Assembly (NCBI RefSeq): GCF_011302915.1
Contig: NZ_CP049872.1
Coordinates: 2,232,001 to 2,296,000 of the forward strand
Direction of reading: 5' to 3'
DNA: 64,000 bases
Origin: Thermomonas sp. HDW16
GTDB lineage: Bacteria > Pseudomonadota > Gammaproteobacteria > Xanthomonadales > Xanthomonadaceae
Numbering within the stretch: the stretch's first letter is position 1; each line of letters begins with the position of its first letter. Under the pieces are notes generated by a model that had not been told where the DNA came from, made no database searches, and worked only from the letters and a program-made list of their open reading frames with translations. The position numbers were made by a program, and so were the translations under genes. Shown one piece after another: positions 22,689 to 35,806 of the stretch.

Positions 22689-23023
22689 TGCTGCGTGTCC
22701 GTCGCTGGTGGCGCGGACCGCGGTTTGCCGTCCTCGATCACCCGGTAGAAGGTCTCGCCCGGTTTGACCATGCCCAGCTCGCTGCGCGCACGTTCTTCCA
22801 CCGCGGCTTCGCCGGATTTCAGGTTTTCCACCTCGGCCTTGAGCGCTTCGTTGCGCTGCTGCAGCTTGAGGTTTTCGGCTTCCTGCTTTGCCACCTGCGC
22901 CTGCAGTGCTTCGACCTCGCGCTGGCCGCCGTTGCCGAACCACAGCTTGTATTGCAGCAAGGCCAGCAACGCGACCAGCAGCAGCAACAACATGCTCATT
23001 GAGAGCAGGCGCGATGGCTTCAC
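22685..23023 (-). CDS. ftsB: Cell division protein FtsB
   Basis: 112 aa. One N-terminal membrane helix (about 8-24) precedes a coiled coil (about 33-75, heptads rich in Glu, Lys and Gln) and a C-terminal segment with [19 protein letters not shown] typical of FtsB. It forms the FtsQBL divisome complex. It lies between eno and ispD, its normal position, and is coupled to ispD by ATGA. Confidence 0.94.
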   Translation of the reverse strand: MKPSRLLSMSMLLLLLVALLALLQYKLWFGNGGQREVEALQAQVAKQEAENLKLQQRNEALKAEVENLKSGEAAVEERARSELGMVKPGETFYRVIEDGKPRSAPPATDTQQ

Positions 23024-23038
23024 CGGCGCGCGGTTCCG

Positions 23039-26925
<3,887 letters not shown>

Positions 26926-27067
26926 CTACCGGCTGGCGCGGCCCTCTGCACGCGTCCGCGGCGGAACCCATTGATCCATAACGGGAATGCCGAAAACCCC
27001 GGTTTCAGGCCGCTTGACCCGGCCCCGCCCCACGGCGATCCTGCCGCGTCCCCATGCAGTGCGCATC

Positions 27068-28957
27068 ATGAGCAGCCGCTACAACGCAGAAGATATCGAA
27101 GTCCTGTCCGGGCTGGACCCGGTCAAGCGCCGCCCCGGCATGTACACCGACACCACGCGCCCGAACCACCTGGCGCAGGAGGTCATCGACAACGCGGTGG
27201 ACGAGGCCCTGGCCGGCCACGCGAAACGCATCGAAGTCACCTTGCACGCCGATGGCAGTTGCGAAGTGGCCGACGACGGCCGCGGCATGCCGGTGGACAT
27301 CCATCCGGAGGAGAAGATCCCCGGCATCGAACTGATCCTCACCCGCCTGCACGCGGGCGGCAAGTTCAGCAACAAGAACTACACCTTCAGCGGCGGCCTG
27401 CACGGCGTGGGCGTGAGCGTGGTCAATGCGCTGAGCAAACACGTCGATGTGTTCATCAAGCGCGACGGCAACGAATACCGGATGTCGTTCAAGGACGGCG
27501 ACCGTGCCTCCGCGCTTGAGATCGTCGGCAGCGTCGGCAAGAAGAACACCGGTACCCGCCTGCGCTTCTGGCCGGACCCGAAGTATTTCGACACCCCGAA
27601 GTTCAGCCTGCGTGCGCTGCGCCATCTGCTGCGTGCGAAAGCTGTGCTCTGCCCCGGGCTCACCGTCAGCCTGTTCGACGAGGCCAGCGGCGAGCGCAAC
27701 GAGTGGTATTACGAAGACGGTCTGCGCGATTACCTCAAAGGCGAACTCACCGACCGCGAATTGCTGCCGCCGGAGCTGTTCGTCGGCAACCTGAAAAAGG
27801 ACACCGAAGTCGTCGACTGGGCCGTGGCCTGGGTACCCGATGGCGAACTGGTGCAGGAAAGTTACGTCAACCTGATTCCCACCGCACAGCACGGCACCCA
27901 TGTGAACGGCCTGCGCACCGGCTTCACCGACGCGCTGCGCGAGTTCTGCGATTTCCGCAACCTGCTGCCGCGCGGCGTCAAGCTGGCGCCGGAAGACGTG
28001 TGGGATCGCGTCGCCTTCGTGTTGTCGCTGAAGATGACCGACCCGCAGTTCAGCGGGCAGACCAAGGAACGTCTGTCGTCGCGCCAGGCCGCCGGCTTCG
28101 TCGAAGGCGCCGCGCACGATGCCTTCAGCCTGTGGCTGAACACGCATACCGAGTTCGGCGAGAAGATCGCCCAGCTCGCCATCGAACGCGCCAGCGCACG
28201 ACTGAAGACCGAAAAGCAGATCGTCCGCAAGAAGGTCACTCAAGGACCGGCCCTGCCCGGCAAGCTGGCCGACTGCATTTCGCAGGATCTCTCGCGCACC
28301 GAACTGTTCCTGGTCGAAGGCGATTCCGCAGGCGGCAGCGCGCGCCAGGCCCGCGACAAGGATTTCCAGGCCATCCTGCCGCTGCGCGGCAAGATCCTGA
28401 ACACCTGGGAAGTCGGCAGCGGCCAGGTGCTGGCTTCGACCGAAGTGCACGACCTTGCGGTGGCGATCGGCTGCGATCCCGGCAAGGACGACATCGACGG
28501 CCTGCGTTACGGCAAGGTGATCATCCTGGCCGATGCGGATTCCGACGGCCTGCATATCGCCACTTTGCTGACCGCACTGTTCCTCAAGCACTTCCCCGCC
28601 TTGGTCGCCGCCGGCCACATCTTCGTGGCGATGCCACCGCTGTTTCGCGTCGACGTGGGCAAGCAGGTGTTCTACGCGTTGGACGAAGAGGAGAAGCGCC
28701 TCCTTCTGGAGAAAATCCAGCGCGAGAAACTCAAGGGCCAGGTCAACGTCACCCGCTTCAAGGGCCTCGGCGAGATGAACCCGCAGCAGCTGCGCGAATC
28801 CACCATGCACATCGACACCCGTCGATTGGTGCAACTCACCGTCGACGACGGCGACGCCACCCGCTCCCTGATGGACATGCTGCTGGCGAAGAAGCGCGCC
28901 GGTGATCGCAAGGCATGGCTGGAGCTGAAGGGAGATTTGGCGACGCTGGAGGTGTGA
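27068..28957 (+). CDS. parE: DNA topoisomerase IV subunit B
   Basis: 629 aa. A GHKL ATPase N-domain (VIDNAVDEALAGHA, DDGRGMPVD, GGLHGVGVSVVNALS) and TOPRIM domain (VEGDSAGGSA, DADSDGLH) show a type II topoisomerase B subunit. YNAEDIEVLSGLDPVKRRPGMY is the ParE rather than GyrB N-terminus, and the length fits ParE, which lacks the GyrB insertion. It decatenates chromosomes with ParC, whose gene is not in this window. Start ATG 27068 lies inside a longer open frame. Confidence 0.96.
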   Translation: MSSRYNAEDIEVLSGLDPVKRRPGMYTDTTRPNHLAQEVIDNAVDEALAGHAKRIEVTLHADGSCEVADDGRGMPVDIHPEEKIPGIELILTRLHAGGKFSNKNYTFSGGLHGVGVSVVNALSKHVDVFIKRDGNEYRMSFKDGDRASALEIVGSVGKKNTGTRLRFWPDPKYFDTPKFSLRALRHLLRAKAVLCPGLTVSLFDEASGERNEWYYEDGLRDYLKGELTDRELLPPELFVGNLKKDTEVVDWAVAWVPDGELVQESYVNLIPTAQHGTHVNGLRTGFTDALREFCDFRNLLPRGVKLAPEDVWDRVAFVLSLKMTDPQFSGQTKERLSSRQAAGFVEGAAHDAFSLWLNTHTEFGEKIAQLAIERASARLKTEKQIVRKKVTQGPALPGKLADCISQDLSRTELFLVEGDSAGGSARQARDKDFQAILPLRGKILNTWEVGSGQVLASTEVHDLAVAIGCDPGKDDIDGLRYGKVIILADADSDGLHIATLLTALFLKHFPALVAAGHIFVAMPPLFRVDVGKQVFYALDEEEKRLLLEKIQREKLKGQVNVTRFKGLGEMNPQQLRESTMHIDTRRLVQLTVDDGDATRSLMDMLLAKKRAGDRKAWLELKGDLATLEV

Positions 28958-28990
28958 CCCAGATCATCGAGCGACAGCTGCGTCAGGAAG

Positions 28991-29010
28991 GCAAGGCACA
29001 TCTGCCTTGC
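28991..29010 (+). terminator. Short hairpin downstream of parE
   Basis: An 8-bp stem GCAAGGCA/TGCCTTGC with a 4-base loop lies between parE and the S9 peptidase gene. The tail is only weakly T-rich, so termination is uncertain. Confidence 0.35.
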
Positions 29011-29052
29011 TATCCTCCCGACTAGGAATACCGTTACCTAGGGGAAGACCGC

Positions 29053-30999
29053 ATGAAATTTGTTCCGACCGTAGCCCTTGCCGCTGCTGCCTTGGCCCTA
29101 GCCTTGCCAGCCCATGCGCAACGCATTGCCGTCGAGGAATTCACCAAGCGTCCCGAGGCATGGGAAGTCTCGCTGTCGCCTTCCGGGAAATATGTCGCGC
29201 TTGCCGTGCCGACAACCGATGGCACGGAGACGCAACTGGAAGTCGTGGACGTGACCACGGGCAAGCGGCAGGCGATGCGGTTCGGTCCCAAGCAACATGT
29301 TTCCGACATCATATGGACAAGCGACGAGCAGTTGGTCGTGGCGCGCGCCGAACTGGAGCCATTGAAAGCGAAACCAGTGGCTTCGGGCGAGCTTTACACG
29401 ACGGATGTCCAGGCGAAGAACCAGGACGTTCTCTTCGGCTACGTGCCCGACAACGGCAACAGACGTGGCAAGCGCAAGGACGAAGGCTGGTCGACGATCG
29501 CGAAGGTCCTGACCAACGAGCCCGGGATGGCCTTGGTCGACTTCACCTGCTGGAATTGCGGGCAAGAGCCGGATACCGTCATCTTCAAGGTCGATACGCG
29601 CACCGGAGCGCGCCAGGAAATCGAACGTGGCGACAAGTTGGCGAGCTACCAGTTCGACCAGACCGGCGAACCTCGCTTGCGTACCACATGGGACGCCAAC
29701 GATGAGCCCGTCCTGCACTACCGACGTAGCCCTGGAGACCCCTGGACGCCGTTGCCGAGCACGATCGCGGGCCGCATGATCTACGGGGCGCGATTCGCCG
29801 CGGACAACAATACGGCGTACGCACTGGTCACCGATGCCCTGGAACCGGCACAGGCGTATCGCATCGACCTGAAGGCAGGAACCCGCACCAAGCTGGCGGG
29901 GAATCCGGATGTTGCCGTCAACAGCTTCATGTACGAAGGATTGGGAGGCGTCCCGTTCGCCGTCACCTTCAATGCATACAAGCCATCGCTGCAATACATC
30001 AACCCGGAGTCGGATTGGGCCAAGCTCCATGCATCGCTGATGAAGGCCTTCCCGGGCCAGTTCGTGACGTTCAATAGTTTCAGTCGCGACGGCAACAAGG
30101 TGATGGTCGGGATCTGGTCGGATCGCAATATCGGCAGCTATCACGTCTATGACCGCAGCGCGGGCAAGATGCTGAAGATCGTCGACTACATGCCGGGACT
30201 CAAACCGGAGGCGATGGCGCAGAGCCGCCCGATCGAATTCATGAACCGCAACGGGCAAAAACTGTTCGGTTTCTATACGGCAAAGGGCTCCGGCCCGATG
30301 CCGATGGTGGTCATGGCGCACGGTGGTCCGTTCGACGTCTACGACAATTGGGGATTCGACGATCAGGTCCAGTTCCTCGCGAACCGGGGCTACGCCGTGC
30401 TGCAGGTGAACTTCCGCGGCTCAGGCGGTCGTGGAGAGGCTTTCGCACGTTCCGGCTGGCAGGGTTGGGGCACGACCATCCAGGACGACATTACCGATGC
30501 GGTGCGTTGGACGATTGAGCAAAAGCTTGCCGACCCGAAACGCATCTGCACGTTCGGCGCGAGCTTCGGCGGCTACACCGCCCTGTTCCAGCCGATCCTC
30601 AACAAGGGCATGTACAAGTGCGCGATCGGTTACGTCGGGGTCTACGACTTGCCTTTGATGCGCAAGACCGACAAGAACCAGGGGCAGGCGAAGCGCACCG
30701 GACGGTTCTTCGACCGGACCTTGGGCACCGATAACGAGGTTCTGGCCAAGATATCGCCCGCACGGCGTGCGAACGAGATCGACGTGCCGGTCATGCTCGT
30801 GCATGGCAGCCTGGATCAAACCGCCGGTCTCAACCAGTACACGACGATGCAAGCCGCGTTGCGCGATGCCGGCAAGCCCGCAGAGACATTCCTGGCGGAA
30901 GGCGAGGGGCATGGCTTCGTGAAGCCCGAGAATCGCGCCGAACTGTTCCGTCGCATCGAGGCATTCCTGTCCAGGCATATCGGCCCAGGCGCGCAATAA
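29053..30999 (+). CDS. Secreted S9 (prolyl oligopeptidase family) peptidase
   Basis: 648 aa. The signal peptide MKFVPTVALAAAALALALPAHA leads to a beta-propeller-like N-domain and a C-terminal alpha/beta hydrolase. The catalytic triad is inferred as Ser504 (GASFGGY), Asp588 (GSLDQT) and His620 (EGHGF). The closest architecture is acylaminoacyl/dipeptidyl-peptidase-like S9C enzymes common in Xanthomonadaceae. A ribosome site AGGGGA precedes the start. Standalone gene with a strong terminator. Substrate peptides are unknown; periplasmic or secreted location is inferred. Confidence 0.92.
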   Translation: MKFVPTVALAAAALALALPAHAQRIAVEEFTKRPEAWEVSLSPSGKYVALAVPTTDGTETQLEVVDVTTGKRQAMRFGPKQHVSDIIWTSDEQLVVARAELEPLKAKPVASGELYTTDVQAKNQDVLFGYVPDNGNRRGKRKDEGWSTIAKVLTNEPGMALVDFTCWNCGQEPDTVIFKVDTRTGARQEIERGDKLASYQFDQTGEPRLRTTWDANDEPVLHYRRSPGDPWTPLPSTIAGRMIYGARFAADNNTAYALVTDALEPAQAYRIDLKAGTRTKLAGNPDVAVNSFMYEGLGGVPFAVTFNAYKPSLQYINPESDWAKLHASLMKAFPGQFVTFNSFSRDGNKVMVGIWSDRNIGSYHVYDRSAGKMLKIVDYMPGLKPEAMAQSRPIEFMNRNGQKLFGFYTAKGSGPMPMVVMAHGGPFDVYDNWGFDDQVQFLANRGYAVLQVNFRGSGGRGEAFARSGWQGWGTTIQDDITDAVRWTIEQKLADPKRICTFGASFGGYTALFQPILNKGMYKCAIGYVGVYDLPLMRKTDKNQGQAKRTGRFFDRTLGTDNEVLAKISPARRANEIDVPVMLVHGSLDQTAGLNQYTTMQAALRDAGKPAETFLAEGEGHGFVKPENRAELFRRIEAFLSRHIGPGAQ

Positions 31000-31020
31000 A
31001 CACTGGGCGCGACTCGACCA

Positions 31021-31044
31021 AGGGCGGCCTCTGCCGCCCTTTTT
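31021..31044 (+). terminator. Rho-independent terminator
   Basis: An 8-bp GC-rich stem (AGGGCGGC/GCCGCCCT) with CTCT loop is followed by T5. It sits between the S9 peptidase stop and the convergent amidohydrolase stop. Confidence 0.85.
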
Positions 31045-31047
31045 CGT

Positions 31048-31836
31048 TCAGTCCGGAAGCGCAATCCCCAACAAGCGCCGCAACAACGCCTGCAGACGCC
31101 CAGCCTTCACTTCGTCGTACTCGAAACTGTCCTCATCCATGTAAGTCCGCTGGCTGAGTTCGAGCTGGATGGCGTCGATGCCGTGGCCCGGATCGGCGTA
31201 ATGCCGGGTGATATGTCCGCCCTTGAAGCGACCGTTGACCACCCAGTCGTAATCGCCCTGCGCGCCCAACTCGCGCTCGATGCGCGCCTGCACGGCCGGC
31301 GAACAACTCGCCCCGTTGGCGGTGCCGAGGTTGAGATCCGGCAAGCGCCCCTCGAACAGGAATGGCAGGCCGCTTCCCTTGATCGAATGCCCTTCCCACA
31401 GCACCGCGCGTCCGTGCTGCACACGAATACGATCCAGTTCCTCGCGCAACGCCGCATGGTACGGGTGCCAATAGGTTTCGATGCGGGCAGCCACTTCGGC
31501 GGCATCGGGCTCCATCCCCGGCAGGTACACGGGCTCGCCGGTGAAACGCACCTGCGGCACCAGGCCGGTGGTGTTTTGGCCGGGATACAGGCTGGTGTCG
31601 TCCTCGCCACGGTTGAGATCGATCACGTAACGCGAATGCCTCGGCACCAGGATGGATGCTCCGAGATCGCGTGCGAACGCGTACAGCCGCGAGACGTGCC
31701 AGTCGGTGTCGGGCGCGCGTTGTGCTTGCGGCGTCATCCGTGCGGCCAGTACGGACGGAATTGCGCTGCCGTCGTGTGGCAGGCTGACCAGCAGCGGCGC
31801 GTTGCCGCGATGCAGGGTGTAGATGGCATCGCTCAT
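31048..31836 (-). CDS. N-formylglutamate amidohydrolase family protein
   Basis: 262 aa. It matches the FGase family (PF05013): LLVSLPHDGSAIP, DTDWHVSRLYAFA, HSRYVIDLNR and LWEGHSIKG. Members hydrolyse N-formylglutamate at the end of histidine degradation (HutG). No other hut gene is present here, so use in histidine catabolism is uncertain. Start at 31836 overlaps the stop of the FAD oxidoreductase gene (ATGA), so the two are co-translated. Confidence 0.85.
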   Translation of the reverse strand: MSDAIYTLHRGNAPLLVSLPHDGSAIPSVLAARMTPQAQRAPDTDWHVSRLYAFARDLGASILVPRHSRYVIDLNRGEDDTSLYPGQNTTGLVPQVRFTGEPVYLPGMEPDAAEVAARIETYWHPYHAALREELDRIRVQHGRAVLWEGHSIKGSGLPFLFEGRLPDLNLGTANGASCSPAVQARIERELGAQGDYDWVVNGRFKGGHITRHYADPGHGIDAIQLELSQRTYMDEDSFEYDEVKAGRLQALLRRLLGIALPD

Positions 31837-33134
31837 GCGAAGCGCTCCGGTGCGAAGGGCGCGGGATCCACGGCAGAAGCGCGGCCCGCGATCAGGTCGG
31901 CGAGCATCTGCCCGCCCCCCGCGCTCATGCCGACGCCCATCATGCCGTGCCCGGTCGCCAGCCACAGATGTTTGTGGCCGGGTGCGCGGCCGATCAGCGG
32001 GATGTCGTCGCGGCTCATCGGCCGCCAACCGAACCAGCGTTCGCGCAGTTCCGGCCCGATCGGATGATGCAGGTACTTGCGTGCGCCACGTTCAAGCGCC
32101 CCCAGGCGACTTTCGTTGAGCGTGGTGTCGTAGCCGGAGAACTCCATGGTGCTGCCGAGGCGGAAGCCGCTGCCCCAGGCGGTGACGCAGACCGACACTT
32201 CACGCAGGGTCAGCGGCCGCTTCGGCACCACCGCCGGCGCGCTGTAAGTCATCGAATAGCCCTTGCCCGGCTGGATCGCCTTGCGCAGCCATGGCAGCCC
32301 GATCGCACGGGCCATGGTGGGCGACCACGCGCCGGCCGCGATCACCGCGTCGTTCGCGCGGATTTCGCCCTGCGCGGTGATGGCGCGGATGCCGTTTGCA
32401 TCGGAGCGCAACGACTGCAACGCGCAATGCTCGATGATGGTGCCGCCACGTTCACGCACCACCCGCGCCAGTTCCGCTACGTAGCGATCCGGTCGCAACG
32501 CGGCATCGCCAGCGAAGCGGATCGCGCCAGATACGCCAGGCTTCAACGCAGGCTCCTGTGCTTCATAGGCAGGACCATCGATGATCTCGGCCCCGATACC
32601 GAATTCGCGCAGCAGCGGCAGCTCGCGCATCTCGTGCTCCATCGCGCGCGGATCGTGGAACACGTAATCCTCGCCGCTTTCGACGAATTCGCATTGCAGG
32701 CCGTCATCGCGCACCCAATCCGCGATCCGCTGGCGTGAATCGTTGAGCAGGGCCGACTTCGCACGCGTGCTGGCGATCCAGTCGCGTTCGTTGCAGCGCA
32801 TCGCGAAGCCAGCCAGCCAGCGCCACAGCGCCGGATCGAAGCGCGGCGGGATGTACAGCGGCGCATCCGGCGTGAGCATCCATTTCATGGCGCGCAGGAT
32901 GGTGCCAGGTGCTGCCAATGGCGGCGCATGGCTTGGCGTCAGCGTGCCGCAGTTGCCGTGCGAGGCGCCGCCGCCGATGCGGCCGGCATCGATCACAGTC
33001 ACGCTGCGGCCATCCTTGATCAATGCCAATGCAGTGGCCAGGCCGGCAACACCGGCACCGACGACCAGCACATCGAAACCGCCATCGTTTTCTCTCAGCG
33101 TCACACTCGCACCAGTGTCGGCAGGAGATCCCAT
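31833..33134 (-). CDS. FAD-dependent oxidoreductase (DadA-like D-amino-acid dehydrogenase)
   Basis: 433 aa. Rossmann FAD site VLVVGAGVAGLATALAL at about residues 22-38, DAO-family C-terminus with GWRPMSRDDIPLIGRAP and ATGHGMMGVGMSAGGG. Related enzymes oxidise D-amino acids or D-hydroxyproline. The start at 33134 is chosen because the upstream in-frame extension runs into the slyD terminator. Coupled to the downstream FGase-family gene, suggesting one amino-acid salvage step; substrate unresolved. Confidence 0.85.
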   Translation of the reverse strand: MGSPADTGASVTLRENDGGFDVLVVGAGVAGLATALALIKDGRSVTVIDAGRIGGGASHGNCGTLTPSHAPPLAAPGTILRAMKWMLTPDAPLYIPPRFDPALWRWLAGFAMRCNERDWIASTRAKSALLNDSRQRIADWVRDDGLQCEFVESGEDYVFHDPRAMEHEMRELPLLREFGIGAEIIDGPAYEAQEPALKPGVSGAIRFAGDAALRPDRYVAELARVVRERGGTIIEHCALQSLRSDANGIRAITAQGEIRANDAVIAAGAWSPTMARAIGLPWLRKAIQPGKGYSMTYSAPAVVPKRPLTLREVSVCVTAWGSGFRLGSTMEFSGYDTTLNESRLGALERGARKYLHHPIGPELRERWFGWRPMSRDDIPLIGRAPGHKHLWLATGHGMMGVGMSAGGGQMLADLIAGRASAVDPAPFAPERFA

Positions 33135-33187
33135 TATCCGGACAACCTCGATCTTCGCCACTGTACTCGTGGCCTTCGCCAAAATGA

Positions 33188-33212
33188 AAACGGCCCGCAA
33201 TGCGGGCCGTTT
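33188..33212 (-). terminator. Rho-independent terminator of slyD
   Basis: An 11-bp stem AAACGGCCCGC/GCGGGCCGTTT with a 3-base loop is followed on the minus strand by TTCATTTT. It lies 23 bases after the slyD stop. Confidence 0.85.
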
Positions 33213-33234
33213 CGACAAAGCCTTGAAGCATGGA

Positions 33235-33717
33235 TCAGTGCTGGTGGCCACCGTCGCCATGGACGTGACCGTGCGATAGTTCCTCAGCGGAGGCCTCGCG
33301 CACTTCGACGATCTCGATGTCGAAATCCAGGTCCTTGCCGGCCATCGGGTGGTTGAGGTCGACGTCGACCACGCTCATGCCCACCTTCTCGATTGTGACC
33401 GCGCGCGGACCGAAGTTGGTCTGCAACACGACCTGCATGCCCGGCTCCAGCTTCTGCGCGCCGAAATGCTTCTTCGGGATGCGCTGGCTCAGGCCTTCGC
33501 GTTTCTCGCCATACGCCTCGGCGGCAGGCACGGTGACTTTGAAGCTGTCGCCCGCCTCGCGGCCTTCCATCGCCTTCTCGAGACCGGGGATGATGTTGCC
33601 GTGGCCGAACAGGATCGCCAGCGGCTGGCCGCCGTCCTTGGAGTTCTCCACCGATTCCTGGCCGGCTTCGGCGACGGCGTAATGGAAACGGACGACGCGG
33701 TCTTTTTCGATCTTCAT
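33235..33717 (-). CDS. slyD: FKBP-type peptidyl-prolyl isomerase SlyD
   Basis: 160 aa. The FKBP core (FHYAVAE..., GHGNIIPGLEKAMEGREAGD) contains an inserted IF chaperone domain, and the C-terminus is His-rich (SHGHVHGDGGHQH), a metal-binding tail as in SlyD. It acts as folding catalyst and nickel-binding chaperone. The start at 33717 is preferred over an extension 17 codons upstream. Confidence 0.94.
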   Translation of the reverse strand: MKIEKDRVVRFHYAVAEAGQESVENSKDGGQPLAILFGHGNIIPGLEKAMEGREAGDSFKVTVPAAEAYGEKREGLSQRIPKKHFGAQKLEPGMQVVLQTNFGPRAVTIEKVGMSVVDVDLNHPMAGKDLDFDIEIVEVREASAEELSHGHVHGDGGHQH

Positions 33718-33775
33718 TGGGTCTGCTTTCGGTTGGGCGCTTGCCGCCGCGGTGCGATGCGGGAACACTGCGCGA

Positions 33776-34327
33776 ATGACGGAACCAGCCGACTGCCAAC
33801 AGCGACCGGGTGCGCATTATCGGCGCAATGCCGTGCTTGCGCTATCGACCGCTCTGCTGCTTGCCGCTTGCGGCGGCGAACAGGTTCGTCCTTCGTCGCC
33901 ACCGACCGCGGCCAAGCGTGGCTGGGCCGATCCGCGTCCAGCCGATCCAGCCAAGGCCAACGCGGTGTTGATGCGGGCGATCAGCCTAGTCGGCACGCCC
34001 TATCGCTATGGCGGCAACACTCCAGAGGGCGGCTTCGACTGCAGCGGACTGGTCAACTATGTGTACCGCGACATGCTGGACATGCGCCTGCCGCGCACCT
34101 CGCGCGACCTGGCCGCGATGGAGGGCCCGCGCATCGCGCCGGATCGGCTCGCCAGCGGCGACTTGGTGTTTTTCGGCAGCGGCGAGGCCATCAGCCATGT
34201 CGGCATCTATGTAGGCGAAGGCCGTTTCGTGCATGCGCCGAACAGCGGCGGCACGGTGCGACTGGATCAGCTTGACGGCAGCTGGTGGCGGGATCACTAC
34301 CGTGGTGCGCGCAGATTGCTGCATTGA
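33776..34327 (+). CDS. NlpC/P60 family lipoprotein hydrolase
   Basis: 183 aa. A lipoprotein signal (LSTALLLAAC) is followed by an NlpC/P60 domain: nucleophile Cys in GGFDCSGLVNYV, His in ISHVGIYVG and a third polar residue near FVHAPN. Such enzymes cut D-Glu-mDAP cross-bridges in peptidoglycan. ATG 33776 is preferred (GGGA upstream), though 33752 is also in frame. Divergent from slyD. It is followed after 163 bases by a second, related NlpC/P60 gene. Confidence 0.88.
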   Translation: MTEPADCQQRPGAHYRRNAVLALSTALLLAACGGEQVRPSSPPTAAKRGWADPRPADPAKANAVLMRAISLVGTPYRYGGNTPEGGFDCSGLVNYVYRDMLDMRLPRTSRDLAAMEGPRIAPDRLASGDLVFFGSGEAISHVGIYVGEGRFVHAPNSGGTVRLDQLDGSWWRDHYRGARRLLH

Positions 34328-34490
34328 TTCAATAATTTACGTTACACACTCGACTCACGAACATGAATGGGGACGGTATCCATTTTTGTGATCGCCGATT
34401 GCATTCATTTACGTGGGCCTAACGAAATTTGAACCCTTCGGCCGCGTTCGACGGGTAAGGTCGCCGCTAGTTTCGATTCGTGATGACCGC

Positions 34491-35147
34491 GTGACGACAG
34501 CGCCCCTGCCCCACGGCCATTCCGCCGCCCGCCCCACTCGCTGGGGAATCCGTCTTTCCATCGCCATGGCGCTTGCCGCCTGCGCCGTTCCGGCGATGGC
34601 GATGAACCCCGTGCAGCAGCCGGCCGATGCCGCCATGCCGGCCACCGCCGCTAGCCTGGCACCACTGGACGCTGTGGCTCCGGTCGACCTGGCCAGCCCG
34701 GACAACGCGCCTCTGGCGGCACAGATCGCCGCATTGCGTGAAGCGCAGAACTCACCGTCCACCTCCAGCCGCATCAAGACCGTCCTGCAACGCGCGTTCG
34801 CCCTGCTCGGCACGCCGTACCGCTGGGGCGGCACCAGCCCGGAACGCGGCTTCGATTGCAGCGGCCTGGTCGGTTACGTCTTCCGCACCATTGGCATCGA
34901 TCTGCCACGCGTCTCCCGCGCGATGGCCAACGAAGGCACCGCGGTCGCAGACCGCAACGCACTGGCCGAGGGCGACCTGGTGTTCTTCGGCAAGCGTGGC
35001 CGCGTCGACCACGTCGGCATCTACATCGGCGAGGGCAAGTTCCTGCATGCCCCGCGCACCGGCCGCGACGTCACCGTCTCCAGCCTGACGTCCGGCTACT
35101 GGAGCCAGAAGTACCTGGAAGCGCGCCGCGTCGCCGCCGGCACCTGA
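34491..35147 (+). CDS. Secreted NlpC/P60 family hydrolase
   Basis: 218 aa from a GTG start. A signal sequence (IRLSIAMALAACAVPAMA) and an Ala/Pro-rich linker precede the NlpC/P60 domain, with Cys in ERGFDCSGLVGYV, His in VDHVGIYIG and FLHAPRTGRD. The open frame reaches GTG 34413, so the start is uncertain; 34491 gives the normal signal peptide length. Paralogue of the gene just upstream, from which it differs in lacking a clear lipidation function. Confidence 0.85.
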   Translation: MTTAPLPHGHSAARPTRWGIRLSIAMALAACAVPAMAMNPVQQPADAAMPATAASLAPLDAVAPVDLASPDNAPLAAQIAALREAQNSPSTSSRIKTVLQRAFALLGTPYRWGGTSPERGFDCSGLVGYVFRTIGIDLPRVSRAMANEGTAVADRNALAEGDLVFFGKRGRVDHVGIYIGEGKFLHAPRTGRDVTVSSLTSGYWSQKYLEARRVAAGT

Positions 35148-35169
35148 TCGCGCACCGCACCGAAAGCGG

Positions 35170-35194
35170 AACGCCGCCCGTGGGCGGCGTTTTT
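35170..35194 (+). terminator. Rho-independent terminator
   Basis: A 10-bp stem AACGCCGCCC/GGGCGGCGTT with a two-base loop followed by TTT lies after the second NlpC/P60 gene and before the convergent thioesterase. Confidence 0.8.
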
Positions 35195-35218
35195 CGTTGG
35201 CCGATGCCGATCGCTGCC

Positions 35219-35716
35219 TCAGCGATCCGACGTATCGGCATCGCGATAGCGGGCCACGGCTTGTTCGATCCCCTTGCTCAGCGCCATCACCTGCGTCGCG
35301 TATTCGGACAGGCGTTTGTCCTCGTCGCTGACCGGCGTCCACACCGGCACCGGCACCGGTTTTCCGGTTTCGTCCAGCGCCACGAACACGATCACGCAAT
35401 GCGTGCACAGGCGCTCGCCCTCCTCGTCCATCGGATCGCGCGCGCGCACGTCCACCGCGAAATGCATCGAACTGGTGCCGGTATAGACCAGCACGGTCTC
35501 GACGGTGACCAGGTCGCTGATCCGGATCGGTGCGACAAAGCGGATGCCGCCCACCGCCACGGTCACGCTGTACCTGCCGCTCCAGCCGACCGCCGCCGCA
35601 TAGCCGGCCTGGTCGATCCATTTCATCACCTGGCCGCCATGCACCTTGCCGCCGTAATTGACATCGGTCGGCTCGGCCAGGAAGCGCATGGTCAATTCGC
35701 GTTGGCGTCCGCTCAT
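35219..35716 (-). CDS. Acyl-CoA thioesterase (hotdog fold)
   Basis: 165 aa. The motif TDVNYGGKVHGGQVMKWIDQAGYAAA is the signature of YciA/acyl-CoA hydrolase hotdog enzymes, with the catalytic Asn/Asp region at its start. It would release free fatty acids from acyl-CoA. The start at 35716 has GAGGA upstream; an in-frame ATG 7 codons earlier is less likely. Divergent from the following small membrane-protein gene. Confidence 0.93.
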   Translation of the reverse strand: MSGRQRELTMRFLAEPTDVNYGGKVHGGQVMKWIDQAGYAAAVGWSGRYSVTVAVGGIRFVAPIRISDLVTVETVLVYTGTSSMHFAVDVRARDPMDEEGERLCTHCVIVFVALDETGKPVPVPVWTPVSDEDKRLSEYATQVMALSKGIEQAVARYRDADTSDR

Positions 35717-35806
35717 TCGTCGATCCTCAAATGACATGTGCATCGTAGCCGCTTGCATGCCCGATGGCTGCGCGCGATGCTGCACCGGGGCGGCACATCG
35801 GATGAC

